Shown one piece after another: positions 32,981 to 42,088 of a DNA stretch of 64,000 nt. The notes below the pieces were generated by a model that was not told the DNA's origin, searched no databases, and worked only from the letters and a program-made list of their open reading frames with translations. Position numbers and translations under genes: made by a program. The DNA comes from G963677485 sp942492855 (GTDB lineage: Bacteria > Armatimonadota > HRBIN16). The stretch covers positions 3,906,001 through 3,970,000 of the forward strand of contig OW818647.1 of the NCBI GenBank assembly GCA_942492855.1, written 5' to 3'. The stretch's first letter is position 1. Each line of letters opens with the position of its first letter.

Positions 32981-33550
32981 ATGACCATGTCAGATGATCT
33001 ATCGATGATGTTTTCCGGGGTGTCGAAGGATTACCCCGTGGTTTTATACGGCAAGGAAGTGCTTCGGCAGCCTACAATGCCTGTCCGCAAGATCGACAGC
33101 GAGATACGCAGCCTAGTAAGCAAAATGCGGATAATCATGACGGAGGCGAATGGTATCGGCCTTGCAGCACCGCAAGTCGGGGTCTCAAAAAGCGTGATCG
33201 TATATATGGACTTCATGCAGGGTGATGAACCGGTGGTGAAAGTGCTGGTCAACCCTGAGGTCGTGAAGTTTAGCGACGAGACGGAGCCTTTTGATGAGGG
33301 CTGTTTGAGCCTGCCCGAACTTCGAGCCACTGTGATCCGTCCAAGCGAAGTCTGGGTGAAGGGTATGGACATGACCGGCAGAACCATCCGCGTGAAGGCG
33401 TATGGTCTGACTGCCAGAGTGTTACAGCACGAAATCGACCACCTCTCTGGTAAGCTGTTTATCGACATCGCCGACCCCAATAGCTTCTACTGGCTTGGCG
33501 ACGAAGCGGAACCGCTAGAAGAACAGCAGGAGCAAGCAGTAGCTATATAG
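32981..33550 (+). CDS. def: Peptide deformylase
   Basis: Removes the formyl group from new proteins; a metalloenzyme acting at the ribosome. All three motifs are intact: GIGLAAPQ, EGCLSLP and QHEIDHLSG. The 189-residue length is a little above average because of N- and C-terminal extensions. Three starts lie close together (GTG 32978, ATG 32981, ATG 32987) after AGGAG; the middle one is given. fmt begins one base inside the stop codon. The pairing of def with fmt is the usual one, since the two enzymes remove and add the same group. Confidence 0.95.
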   Translation: MTMSDDLSMMFSGVSKDYPVVLYGKEVLRQPTMPVRKIDSEIRSLVSKMRIIMTEANGIGLAAPQVGVSKSVIVYMDFMQGDEPVVKVLVNPEVVKFSDETEPFDEGCLSLPELRATVIRPSEVWVKGMDMTGRTIRVKAYGLTARVLQHEIDHLSGKLFIDIADPNSFYWLGDEAEPLEEQQEQAVAI

Positions 33551-34515
33551 TGGCTAAAGTCATCTTCTTTGGTTCCACCAGTTTCTCAGTGCCCAGTCTG
33601 CAATCGTTAGTGCAGGCTGGGCACAAGCTGGTTGCTGTGGTTACACAGCCAGACCGTCCCTCAGGCAGAGGGCTTAAGATGCAGTCTACACCGGTGAAAC
33701 GTCTGGCGGAGGAGCTGGGCATACCGGTGTTCCAGCCTGAGCGGTGCCGATCCAAACGCTTCATCGATCAGATGGAATCACTGGAACCCGATCTGCTGGT
33801 GACTGCGGCGTTCGGTCAGATATTGCCCCAGCGCCTGCTTGATACAGCCCGGTCAGGATACGCGTTGAATGTCCACGCCTCTCTATTGCCTAAATACCGC
33901 GGTGCCGCACCAATACATCGAGCGATCATGGATGGTGAAGCCGAAACCGGCGTGGGCATCATGCAGATGGTGGCGAAGCTGGATGCCGGCGATGTGTATG
34001 CGAGTGTGAGTAGGCCGATTTTGCTGGAATATGACGCGCACAGCCTTGAAACTTTACTGGCTGATGATGGCGCGAAGCTGCTGGTGCAGACAATTGATGA
34101 GTTGTTAGCAGGACACGCGCATCCTACTCCGCAGGACGACAGTTTGGTCACTTATGCTGCGATGATTACGCGGCACGATGCGTTCATCGACTGGCAACAA
34201 TCTGCGGCAAGCTGCTTCAGGCGCATGAGGGCGATGTCACCCAGGCCGGGAGCTGAGTTAGGCTGGAACGGTAAAGGCGTGAAACTGTGGCAGGCGTCGG
34301 TTGTTCCTGACACAAACTCAGAGCCCGCAGGGAAAGTATTGGCTGTGAACAAACAGAGCATCCTGGTGGCCTGCGGTCAGGGCTGCCTGGAGATATTTGA
34401 AGTGCAACCGGAAGGGAAAGCACGCATGAGTGTGATATCCTGGATGAACGGATCAAGGGTGAAGCAGGGCGATCTGCTGCAATCTCACCCCGATGTTGGA
34501 AAGGCGGAGTCTTAA
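33550..34515 (+). CDS. fmt: Methionyl-tRNA formyltransferase
   Basis: Formylates initiator Met-tRNA. The 321-residue sequence has the N-terminal FFGSTSFSVPSL segment and the formyl-tetrahydrofolate site LNVHASLLPKYRGAAPIHRA; the C-terminal domain is complete. It starts at a GTG overlapping the def stop. Its own stop overlaps the ATG of the first M16 peptidase gene (TAATG). Confidence 0.95.
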   Translation: MAKVIFFGSTSFSVPSLQSLVQAGHKLVAVVTQPDRPSGRGLKMQSTPVKRLAEELGIPVFQPERCRSKRFIDQMESLEPDLLVTAAFGQILPQRLLDTARSGYALNVHASLLPKYRGAAPIHRAIMDGEAETGVGIMQMVAKLDAGDVYASVSRPILLEYDAHSLETLLADDGAKLLVQTIDELLAGHAHPTPQDDSLVTYAAMITRHDAFIDWQQSAASCFRRMRAMSPRPGAELGWNGKGVKLWQASVVPDTNSEPAGKVLAVNKQSILVACGQGCLEIFEVQPEGKARMSVISWMNGSRVKQGDLLQSHPDVGKAES

Positions 34516-35864
34516 TGAGCACCGAAACGCAGAAGTCGGACCATCAGACATTCCATGTGCCGTATGAATACTACAAGCTGGACAACGGTCTGCGGGTGGT
34601 GCTTTCACCAGACCATCTGGTGCCGGTCGTGGCCAATGTGGTTCTATACGACGTGGGGGCACGGAACGAACAGCCCGGACGCACTGGATTCGCCCATCTA
34701 TTTGAACACATGATGTTCCAGGGCTCCGAGAACGTGCCGAAGGGTGAGTTCTTTAAGTGCGTGGAAGATAACGGCGGACTGATGAACGGCATGACCAGCA
34801 ACGACTTCACGATTTACTATGAAGTCATGCCTGGAAACCAGATGGAGCTGGCTCTGTGGCTTGAAGCCGACCGCATGCGCGCTCTGCAAGTCGACCAGGA
34901 CAACCTCGACAACCAGCGTGATGTGGTGAAAGAGGAAAAGCGCCTGCGCTATGACAATCAGCCGTATGTGTATGCCATCTACGAACTGCTGATGGATAAG
35001 CTGTTCAAAAACTTCGCCAACGCGCACACCGTGATTGGCAGTATGGATGACTTGAACGCGGCCACCCTGGATGATGTGCAGAGTTTCTGGCGGACCTATT
35101 ACGCGGTCAACAACGCGATCGTGGTTCTAGCCGGTGATTTTGATGTTGAGGAAGCCAAGCTGATGATCGAGAAGCACTTCGGCGGAATGAAGCCGGAAGT
35201 GCGGCCAGCAAACCCCGATTTCTCAGAGCCAGAACGCGCAGAACCCGAGTGTATGGACTACACAGACCCATTGGCGGCGGTGCCGGTGCTGGCGAGTGCG
35301 GTGATTGTGTGTGACGCACTCAGCGATGATGCACCTGCCTTAACGCTGCTGGAACGGCTCCTGCTGGAGGGCGAGAACGCCCGGCTGCATCAGCGGTTGG
35401 TGAAGAACGACCAGAGCTGCGCATCCATCGGTGGTGGGTATGATATGCGCCGCGGCCCGGGATGCTTCCAGTTCATCGCGATGTTGAATCCAGGAGCGGA
35501 GTTCGGTAACGTGCTGGAGGCGATCCAACAGGAGCTGCAGCTCATCGCACAACACGGTGTCAAACCTGAGGAGCTGGTCCGTATGAAGACGGCCGCCATG
35601 GCCCAACGCTTCAATAACGGCTTCGCAGGCACCGGTGGTCTTCAGACCCCCCAAGGGCGTGCGTTTGAGCTGGGGCTTCATACCCTCATCGCTGATGACC
35701 CTGGTTTGATCAATACAGATATCGATCGACTGTATGGCGTGACGTCTGAGCAGATTCAAGCTGTGGCTTCGAGATACTTCCAGCCTGCAAAATATGTCAC
35801 GGTGAATGTGCTGCCTGGTGCCGGAATGGCTGACTCAGCCGAGGAGGATGAAAATGACCGCTAA
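34515..35864 (+). CDS. M16 family zinc peptidase, active-type subunit
   Basis: A 449-residue M16B-type peptidase. The inverted zinc motif HLFEH occupies residues 61-65 in GFAHLFEHMMFQGSEN, with the third ligand glutamate expected near residue 138. Such proteins cleave peptides or process exported proteins, usually as a complex of an active and an inactive chain. The next gene encodes a partner lacking the motif. There is no signal peptide. The start overlaps fmt, and the next gene's ATG lies inside its 3' end. Confidence 0.92.
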   Translation: MSTETQKSDHQTFHVPYEYYKLDNGLRVVLSPDHLVPVVANVVLYDVGARNEQPGRTGFAHLFEHMMFQGSENVPKGEFFKCVEDNGGLMNGMTSNDFTIYYEVMPGNQMELALWLEADRMRALQVDQDNLDNQRDVVKEEKRLRYDNQPYVYAIYELLMDKLFKNFANAHTVIGSMDDLNAATLDDVQSFWRTYYAVNNAIVVLAGDFDVEEAKLMIEKHFGGMKPEVRPANPDFSEPERAEPECMDYTDPLAAVPVLASAVIVCDALSDDAPALTLLERLLLEGENARLHQRLVKNDQSCASIGGGYDMRRGPGCFQFIAMLNPGAEFGNVLEAIQQELQLIAQHGVKPEELVRMKTAAMAQRFNNGFAGTGGLQTPQGRAFELGLHTLIADDPGLINTDIDRLYGVTSEQIQAVASRYFQPAKYVTVNVLPGAGMADSAEEDENDR

Positions 35865-37197
35865 CGCTGCAAATATGCCTTCTGCAGGGCCTGTCAAGCC
35901 GCTCAACCTTCCACAGACCACCCGATTCACACTGTCGAACGGGCTGAACGTGGTGGCCTTGCACATGCCGAATGTGCCGATCGTGACGATGCAGATGAGC
36001 ATCGTGGCTGGAGATGCGTATAACCCTGTGGGGATGGGCGGTCTGTACGGCGCGGTATGCCGTTTGCTGACGCAAGGGTGTGGCGAACTGGACGCGGTGG
36101 CTTTCTCACAGCGCCTGGATGACTACGGGGCCAGTCTGCACGCTCATGGCGGTGTCGACTTTGCCGGTATCAACGGCTCGTGTTTGGCGGAATATCTGCC
36201 TGATTACCTGAAGCTGGCCGCTCTGATGGTCACAGCCCCTCGGTTTGATGAACAGGAAGTGATGATCGACCAGCAGAACACGCTGCAAGAGCTAGCCTAC
36301 ATGCGCTCTCTACCTAGCGTGATGGCCCGACAGTATTTCAACAGTGAGCTGTATGGTGACCATCCGTATGGAGCCATGCTTCTCAGCGACGAACAGGTCT
36401 TAGCCGCTGGTCCGGAGCAGCTACGAAGTGCCCATAAACTGCGCTACGTGCCGCAGGGAGCCGTGCTGGTGGTTGTCGGGCAATATGACCCGTCTACGCT
36501 GCGAGCGATGGTGCAGGCCGCATTTGGTGAGTGGGAGGGCCAACCCGATGGCCATACCCTGAGCGGTATCGCGATCACGGCTCCTAAGCAGCGGGTGATC
36601 CTGGTCGACCGGCCGGGCTCTGTGCAGGTAGACCTGAAGATTGGCCAGCTCGGTGTGGTCGGGGCCTACCCCAAAAACCATCAACTCAGCCTGTTCAACG
36701 CAGCTTTCGGTGGACGTGCCGGATCGGTACTGTTCATGAATGTGCGTGAGAAACACGGCTACGCTTACAGTGTGGGCAGCTCGTTTGGGGTTAACGCCGT
36801 GAGCGGACAGTTTAGTATGAGCGCGCAGGTTCGTAACGATGTAGTCGGTGATGCGATCCGGCTGATGCTGGAAGAGTTGCATACCGCCTGTCTAAATGGG
36901 CTAAGCAACGAACAGCTTCAGGCCGCGAAGAACTACATAGACGGCCAGTTCTGCATCAGCACCAGCACACAGAACGGCATCGCCGGTAGGGTGCTTCACA
37001 TTGAACAGCACGGTAGGCCTGAGGATGACTTCTACACCTACAGGCAACGGATTGAACAGACCGAAGCCGCGGCCCTCGTGCAGACGCTGAACAGCGTGCT
37101 GAACCCGGACATCAACCTGATCGTGGCTGTAGGTGATGCCACGGCGATCAAAGCACAGTTGGAGCCTTACGGTGAAGTGACCGTTGTGAAACCTTAA
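35854..37197 (+). CDS. M16 family peptidase-like protein, inactive-type subunit
   Basis: A 447-residue partner to the preceding peptidase. It has the M16 fold but the zinc motif is lost: the matching region reads GLYGAVCRLLTQG, with no HxxEH. The C-terminal half keeps REKHGYAYSV, the Arg/Tyr pair that in M16B heterodimers helps bind substrate. The ATG at 35854 lies six bases after GAGGAGG and overlaps the end of the previous gene by 11 bases, a sign of translational coupling. The pair probably forms one heterodimeric peptidase, like mitochondrial processing peptidase. Confidence 0.9.
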   Translation: MTANAANMPSAGPVKPLNLPQTTRFTLSNGLNVVALHMPNVPIVTMQMSIVAGDAYNPVGMGGLYGAVCRLLTQGCGELDAVAFSQRLDDYGASLHAHGGVDFAGINGSCLAEYLPDYLKLAALMVTAPRFDEQEVMIDQQNTLQELAYMRSLPSVMARQYFNSELYGDHPYGAMLLSDEQVLAAGPEQLRSAHKLRYVPQGAVLVVVGQYDPSTLRAMVQAAFGEWEGQPDGHTLSGIAITAPKQRVILVDRPGSVQVDLKIGQLGVVGAYPKNHQLSLFNAAFGGRAGSVLFMNVREKHGYAYSVGSSFGVNAVSGQFSMSAQVRNDVVGDAIRLMLEELHTACLNGLSNEQLQAAKNYIDGQFCISTSTQNGIAGRVLHIEQHGRPEDDFYTYRQRIEQTEAAALVQTLNSVLNPDINLIVAVGDATAIKAQLEPYGEVTVVKP

Positions 37198-37907
37198 TGG
37201 CCATCGCGCCTCGAATCGAACCAGTCAAGGGGTTGGTCACCGTGATTGTGCCCGTATATAACGAGCGCAAGACGGTCGAAACCCTTCTTGACCGGCTGTT
37301 CGAGGCCCCTTTTGAGAAACAAATTGTGGTGGTCGACGACGGCAGCACGGACGGAACCATCAGCGTGCTTCTTCAAAGGCCAGGCATCACGCTGGTGCAG
37401 CATCCCAAAAACATCGGCAAGGGCATGGCCATCCGCAGCGGAATCGCCCATGCAACGGGTGAGGTTTGCATCATTCAGGACGCCGATCTTGAGTATTCGC
37501 CTGAAGAGATACCCAGTGTCGTCAAGCCGATATTCGATGGCCAGGTTGATGTGGTTTATGGCAACCGCTTCTGGAACGGTCTGCCGCCCGATATGGCGTG
37601 GCCCAACAAGCTCGTGAACCGGCTGCTGGCGGCGATGGTGCGTGTGCTGTTTCGAGTGCCACTGCAAGACGAAGCCACCTGCTACAAGGCGTTCCGCAGC
37701 TCGGTTTTAAAGAGCGTGCCTCTGGATTGCCACCGCTTCGAGTTCTGCCCGGAGGTCACCGCCAAGTTGCTGCGCCAAAAGATCAAGATCATCGAAGTGC
37801 CGCTCTATCACTACAAACCGCGGACGCACGCTGAACACAAGAAAATCCGCTGGACGGACGGTGTAGAGGCGATCTGGACGCTCATCCGCTACCGGTTCTG
37901 GAAGTAG
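37197..37907 (+). CDS. Family 2 glycosyltransferase (dolichyl/polyprenyl phosphate mannosyltransferase-like)
   Basis: A 236-residue GT-A fold enzyme. The N-terminal VIVPVYNERKTVETLL and VVVDDGSTDGT motifs bind the nucleotide sugar, and IIQDADLEYSPEEIP holds the DxD metal motif. The absence of membrane helices suggests a soluble enzyme acting on lipid phosphate at the membrane face. Its ATG overlaps the M16 stop. Donor and acceptor cannot be told. Confidence 0.88.
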   Translation: MAIAPRIEPVKGLVTVIVPVYNERKTVETLLDRLFEAPFEKQIVVVDDGSTDGTISVLLQRPGITLVQHPKNIGKGMAIRSGIAHATGEVCIIQDADLEYSPEEIPSVVKPIFDGQVDVVYGNRFWNGLPPDMAWPNKLVNRLLAAMVRVLFRVPLQDEATCYKAFRSSVLKSVPLDCHRFEFCPEVTAKLLRQKIKIIEVPLYHYKPRTHAEHKKIRWTDGVEAIWTLIRYRFWK

Positions 37908-37911
37908 CGCG

Positions 37912-38580
37912 ATGCCTAACCACCATATGAGTGCGTGGATGGGCAAGGTCACTACCGACCAGCTGTTTGTACAGTTCATCGATGCGGTCGGCTGCTGCAC
38001 CGCCAAGCCGATACCCTCATGGCCTTTATTCCCCAATCAGCAACAGGCGTTGGACAGCATGGGGCTGTTTGATGTGTGGTTCTGGAAGGATGATCTTCAC
38101 ACCGAAAAGAAGCTCTACTACACCCGATTATTTGGCGGAAAACCTGGGTTTATCTCCAACAGAATGCTGCCTGCGTTTGTGGCCCGTTACGGCTGTGTGT
38201 TTGATGAGCTGCTTTTCCGTGGTGAGCTTCCCGCTGGTGCCGTCGAGATATACCAGTGCATTGAACGCCATGGCCCGATACCCATTCGTGAGCTAAACGC
38301 TCAGTTGAGTGCTGAGGCTAAGGCTGCTGCTGATACCTATCTGCACCTACTCGACCGCAAGTTCCTCATCACCAAAAGCGGCATCACTGGCCGCACACGC
38401 GGCACATATGGCTATATATGGGAGACCACAGAGCGTTGGATGCCCGATGTTCTGCGCAGTGCAGGCCAACTGGGCAGTGAACAGGCGGTACAGTTCATCC
38501 GAGACCACATGCTGGCCTATGGCATCACACCGGATTGCAGCTTCTGGAAGCGTGTGATGGGCGAGACGCCTTCACGGTAA
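37912..38580 (+). CDS. AlkZ-related winged-helix protein (tentative)
   Basis: A 222-residue cytoplasmic protein, last in the def-fmt operon. The middle segment IYQCIERHGPIPIRELNAQL looks like a winged-helix, and the following DRKFLITKSGITG fits its beta-hairpin. The overall shape reminds me of small AlkZ-related proteins, but I see no catalytic motif and cannot confirm membership. There is only a weak ribosome binding site. The gene lies 4 bases after the glycosyltransferase stop. Confidence 0.55.
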   Translation: MPNHHMSAWMGKVTTDQLFVQFIDAVGCCTAKPIPSWPLFPNQQQALDSMGLFDVWFWKDDLHTEKKLYYTRLFGGKPGFISNRMLPAFVARYGCVFDELLFRGELPAGAVEIYQCIERHGPIPIRELNAQLSAEAKAAADTYLHLLDRKFLITKSGITGRTRGTYGYIWETTERWMPDVLRSAGQLGSEQAVQFIRDHMLAYGITPDCSFWKRVMGETPSR

Positions 38581-38619
38581 TACCCCTCGGAAATCTAACA
38601 GAAATACCCCCGTATTGTC

Positions 38620-38648
38620 TTGACAGCATTCACTAATTCATGTAGTAT
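38620..38648 (+). promoter_or_regulatory. Promoter for the 38.7-44.9 kb cluster
   Basis: TTGACA at 38620-38625 is a perfect -35. TAGTAT at 38643-38648 is a fair -10, at the ideal 17-base spacing. The first gene of the cluster starts 83 bases further on. Confidence 0.7.
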
Positions 38649-38730
38649 TATGTCTAGTGTTGGTATCGTCACCGCTCGGGGTAACGCAGCGGGGTAGTGG
38701 CTCCTAAATCCATCGGCAGAAGGAATGAGT

Positions 38731-39792
38731 ATGGCACAGAGTAAAGAGATTTTCGTAGAACAGATCAATGAATTTTGCTCCATTGTGGATCGACCTGAAA
38801 CAATGATCATCGGCATCGGCGTGCCGATTACCTATGAAAGCCGGGGTTACGGATATGGCGGCTACCAGTTCGCCAGTTGCGACTTGAATGACTACTTCTT
38901 TGCACGTAAAGTCATCCCTGAGGGTGAGGTGGCATTGCTGGCGAAGGTGCTCGGAGTCTGCTTGTTTGACACGGAGATCATCAGTGCCCGCTACGATGTG
39001 GAGGGTGACGGCAACTACAAAGTCGTGGTTGGGTTTGTGGTCGACAGCCTTGATGGAATTCCAGAGTATCTTCCCGAGTATACCGTCACTTTAACCGTAC
39101 CGGCCTGCCGTTACGTCAAGATGTTGATCAATGAAAAGAAGCAAGAAGGACACATTGGCTATGACGAACGCATGCATGCCGACGAATACTTCATTGGCGA
39201 GTTCCGCAAAGAGACACCGTATGTGTATAACAAATCGAGTCATCCTCTGAACACCTACGATGAAACAGGCGACATGCTGGCCAAGTATGAGCCGGTAAAG
39301 ATACCGGCTGACGATATCGAACGGTATGACTCCATGCGGTGTAAAGTCGTCACCTTGCCTGAGATGAAAATCGCTTGCAGCATCTCCACACCTGGAGCCG
39401 ACGTTGATGTGATCTTCCAGTATTTCGCCGTTGAACAGCAGGTGTTCACTACAGACGCCGCGAAATACTATCTGCACGACTACTATGGCTTCCCGATCAG
39501 CACCGATGATGGCGGGTATAGAAGCTGCTTTGGCACACGGGTCAGCAGCTTCGATGAGATGCCGGATTGCGTTGAGAGAATCACGCTGCCTGGGGGAATG
39601 TATCTGCATATCACGCAGCTTGAGGTCAACGGTGATAACCCCACCATGCCATATGATGTGGCCTTCAATCATCTCGATCGTCTATTTCTGTCATCACACC
39701 CCCAGTATCAGCGTGATTTCGGAAAGCATGTGATAGCACGCTTTCGCCAGGCGAACTGCGCTTCGGTGTTTGTGCCACTGCTGCTGGCGTGA
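38731..39792 (+). CDS. Protein with two tandem GyrI-like (AraC effector-binding) domains
   Basis: A 353-residue protein without a DNA-binding domain. Each half (about 20-160 and 195-350) resembles the GyrI/SOUL-type small-molecule-binding fold: a beta strand ending DxEIISARYDVEGD, a central GYQFA- or YDVAF-like segment and PEYTVTLTVPACRYVK or ERITLPGGMYLHI. These folds sense or, in some cases, hydrolyse drugs and toxins. The start at ATG 38731 has AAGGA six bases upstream; an ATG at 38725 abuts it. First gene of the cluster behind a good promoter. Its 3' end precedes the next gene by 34 bases. Confidence 0.7.
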   Translation: MAQSKEIFVEQINEFCSIVDRPETMIIGIGVPITYESRGYGYGGYQFASCDLNDYFFARKVIPEGEVALLAKVLGVCLFDTEIISARYDVEGDGNYKVVVGFVVDSLDGIPEYLPEYTVTLTVPACRYVKMLINEKKQEGHIGYDERMHADEYFIGEFRKETPYVYNKSSHPLNTYDETGDMLAKYEPVKIPADDIERYDSMRCKVVTLPEMKIACSISTPGADVDVIFQYFAVEQQVFTTDAAKYYLHDYYGFPISTDDGGYRSCFGTRVSSFDEMPDCVERITLPGGMYLHITQLEVNGDNPTMPYDVAFNHLDRLFLSSHPQYQRDFGKHVIARFRQANCASVFVPLLLA

Positions 39793-39826
39793 TGTGGGAA
39801 CGAGAGATCAAAAGGAGATACATGAA

Positions 39827-40864
39827 ATGAAATCATACCCTGTGATATCAAGCTCTGACGGGAGATACATCGATGGATTACCTGCTCTGCGCTGGGGTAA
39901 TTGGCAGGACTGCACCTATGGCGGAGCAGTGAAGATGGTGATGGACGCTTTGGGCGTCAACGTGAGCTATGAGCAGATTATGGGCTATTCTGGTGCGTGT
40001 TACCGTATGGCAATGGCTGAGAACTGGGACCCAAGCTCCGGCATGCCTCAGATAGGCCGGGATGTGGAAACAGCTTTGAACAACGCGATTGGATTTGCCC
40101 CATATTGTATAGCTGACGCTGCTTTACGCGATCAGCATGTAGTGAAATGCGTCGGCGCTGGGATACCTGTACTCGGTTGTGGGCTGCGAGGGGCACCTGA
40201 GTGGGGTGTGATTACGGGATATGCCGGAGATGGCCTCTGCTTCTTTGGCCGGACCTACTTCGATGATGAAGGAGCGGAAGACTGCGAGACATATACCAAT
40301 AACGGATACTATCTGGCGGACCTGTATCCAGGTCAATTTCCCGAATATCTGCTCAGGTTTTACGACAAGAGATGCACACCGGTATCGGCACATGAAGCTT
40401 TGAAGGCCTCACTAATCGCATGCTTAGAACTGTTTGAGCAGGCACCTAACAACTATCTGTTCGGTTACGATGCGTACCAAGTGTTGATATCGGGTTTCGA
40501 ACTAGATGATGATCAATATGACGAATTTGGTAATAACGGCGAACACCACCTGGGCACACTGTTTGATGCCCGCAGATCCGCGTCAACCTACCTTAAACAG
40601 AGTGCCATGTTGCTGGAAGAGCCTAATCGAAGCCGCATACTGCAGGTAGCCGACTTGTATGCTTCTATTGTCCGTGTTCTCCAGGCTGTCGTCCCATATG
40701 AAGACACGTCCTCGGCGTTTGGTGGTCATGAGACGTGGCCATGGGATCGGCCTCTGCGTATGCAGATAGCCGGTGCGCTTCGAAACGTGGTGCAGATCGA
40801 GAAAGAGCTGCGGTTAGTAGTGAAGGAGATATTATCTGAATGGGAGGACGGGCATGATTGTTAA
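39827..40864 (+). CDS. C39/BtrH-like protein A (papain-like fold, divergent)
   Basis: A 345-residue protein. Residues 15-60 (QDCTYGGAVKMVMDALGVNVSY then GYSGACYRM) resemble the start of cysteine-peptidase C39 and BtrH-N acyltransferase folds, with Cys23 in the nucleophile position. The histidine that usually follows is missing; the matching stretch reads EWGVITGYAGDG. The C-terminal third is helical. ATG 39827 has AAAGGAGAT nine bases upstream. It overlaps the next gene by 11 bases. A second member of the family is encoded at 42089. Function unknown; a divergent acyltransferase or peptide-binding protein is possible. Confidence 0.65.
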   Translation: MKSYPVISSSDGRYIDGLPALRWGNWQDCTYGGAVKMVMDALGVNVSYEQIMGYSGACYRMAMAENWDPSSGMPQIGRDVETALNNAIGFAPYCIADAALRDQHVVKCVGAGIPVLGCGLRGAPEWGVITGYAGDGLCFFGRTYFDDEGAEDCETYTNNGYYLADLYPGQFPEYLLRFYDKRCTPVSAHEALKASLIACLELFEQAPNNYLFGYDAYQVLISGFELDDDQYDEFGNNGEHHLGTLFDARRSASTYLKQSAMLLEEPNRSRILQVADLYASIVRVLQAVVPYEDTSSAFGGHETWPWDRPLRMQIAGALRNVVQIEKELRLVVKEILSEWEDGHDC

Positions 40865-41534
40865 TATCCGGTTGCTTCACTATCTGAGCGAGGCGACATA
40901 TAAGAGTATCTGTGGAAGGCTGGGTTTGAACTCTGGTGACAATATCATCGGCGGTAACTTCGTGGAATATGCTGGTGGTGTGATCACAAAGGGCCATCTA
41001 TTCAATATCAACTACAAGAGCTTTGGCCGTATCTGGTTTATGCGTGTTGATGTGGATTTCAGGCTACTGTCCTGCAGCAACGAGCAGTTTCCCGAGGCTC
41101 TGCGCACCGCCTGCATGGGTTTGTTCGGTCAAGAGGCGATGGACGACTATCCTGCGTATGATCAGATCAACTGCGACTATGTGGAATACACATCAATAGC
41201 CGATGTTGGCAACGCGGATGACGCCATCAATAGGCTTCTGCAGGGCAAGTGCGTTGCTGATCAGCTTGACCGGGCTCGCTGGGCGAACTACCAGAAGCCG
41301 CATGGCACCATCGCTTTGTATATCTGCAAGGAGGATGACAAGCACCTCAGACTTCTGGCGAAGTGTCACGGAACGGCTATGAAGCGGCGAATCAAGGACG
41401 CCTCGCTCCATCGGGCCACAGGTATCATGCCGGCGGTTGCTGTGAACAAACAAACGGAGCAGAGCGTCTTTGAGTTTCTGTGGCGCCAGTATTTTGCACC
41501 ATCTGGTTTTGATGACATCAACCTGAGTTACTAA
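40854..41534 (+). CDS. Conserved-looking protein of unknown function
   Basis: A 226-residue protein that I do not recognise. Its N-terminus (MIVNIRLLHYLSEATYKSI) is followed by FNINYKSFGRIWFMRVDVDF, then charged helices near the C-terminus. GGGAGG precedes the ATG by six bases, inside the end of the previous gene, so translation is coupled. There is no signal peptide or membrane segment. Its position in the middle of the cluster suggests a shared role. Confidence 0.6.
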   Translation: MIVNIRLLHYLSEATYKSICGRLGLNSGDNIIGGNFVEYAGGVITKGHLFNINYKSFGRIWFMRVDVDFRLLSCSNEQFPEALRTACMGLFGQEAMDDYPAYDQINCDYVEYTSIADVGNADDAINRLLQGKCVADQLDRARWANYQKPHGTIALYICKEDDKHLRLLAKCHGTAMKRRIKDASLHRATGIMPAVAVNKQTEQSVFEFLWRQYFAPSGFDDINLSY

Positions 41535-41561
41535 TCTACCGAGAGGAATTATAGAACGACC

Positions 41562-42035
41562 ATGACATACCTCGACACGAAGCTCCCGCTTGAGACACTG
41601 CTTCAGCGTCTACCCGATGACAAGAGAGCCAGTCTGGTCTGGCTGCTTGACTACATGAAAGAGATGCGCATATCACCACACTGGTATGCCACCAATTCGA
41701 TGAATGTGAAGTTCAAGAACACGATTGTGTTTCGGTTCCGAATACACCCGGAAGGGGACTGGGACATCAACCTGACCGTGGCCCGCGAGGAAGACCTGGA
41801 TGGTACCCTCAGCTCATTGTCAAAGGATATGCAGGACTTTTATATCAAGAACCTGCGGCCGTGCCGTCACTGCAATCCCGCTCACGGTAAGGGACGGATG
41901 ATAACCATCCTTGGGCAGGAATACTACATCTGTGCGGCCCCCGAAATAGAGATGCGCAACCCATCAATAGATGATGTGCGGTATCTACAGCAGTTTGTAG
42001 ATGTCCGGATGAACAACATCAAGTCCTTCAAGTAA
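41562..42035 (+). CDS. Small CxxC-module protein
   Basis: A 157-residue protein with Cys101-x2-Cys104 in RPCRHCNPAHG, then ITILGQEYYICAAP (third cysteine at 124), a pattern that suggests metal or redox chemistry. The same pattern, C-x2-C, then I-T-L-x-G and C-A-P, occurs in the N-terminal part of the 43066 gene, so the two proteins share a domain. The rest is unrecognised. GAGAGGAA lies about 13 bases upstream of the ATG. Confidence 0.65.
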   Translation: MTYLDTKLPLETLLQRLPDDKRASLVWLLDYMKEMRISPHWYATNSMNVKFKNTIVFRFRIHPEGDWDINLTVAREEDLDGTLSSLSKDMQDFYIKNLRPCRHCNPAHGKGRMITILGQEYYICAAPEIEMRNPSIDDVRYLQQFVDVRMNNIKSFK

Positions 42036-42088
42036 AGGCGGTTGGCAGACGACGGCATAAAGCAATACACGGAGATCGGAGAGTTAAC

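Noticed and set aside
38585..38730. A possible tRNA or riboswitch in the leader of the 38.7 kb cluster
   Set aside because: The short CCGCT/AGCGG hairpin lacks a cloverleaf or any known aptamer pattern.
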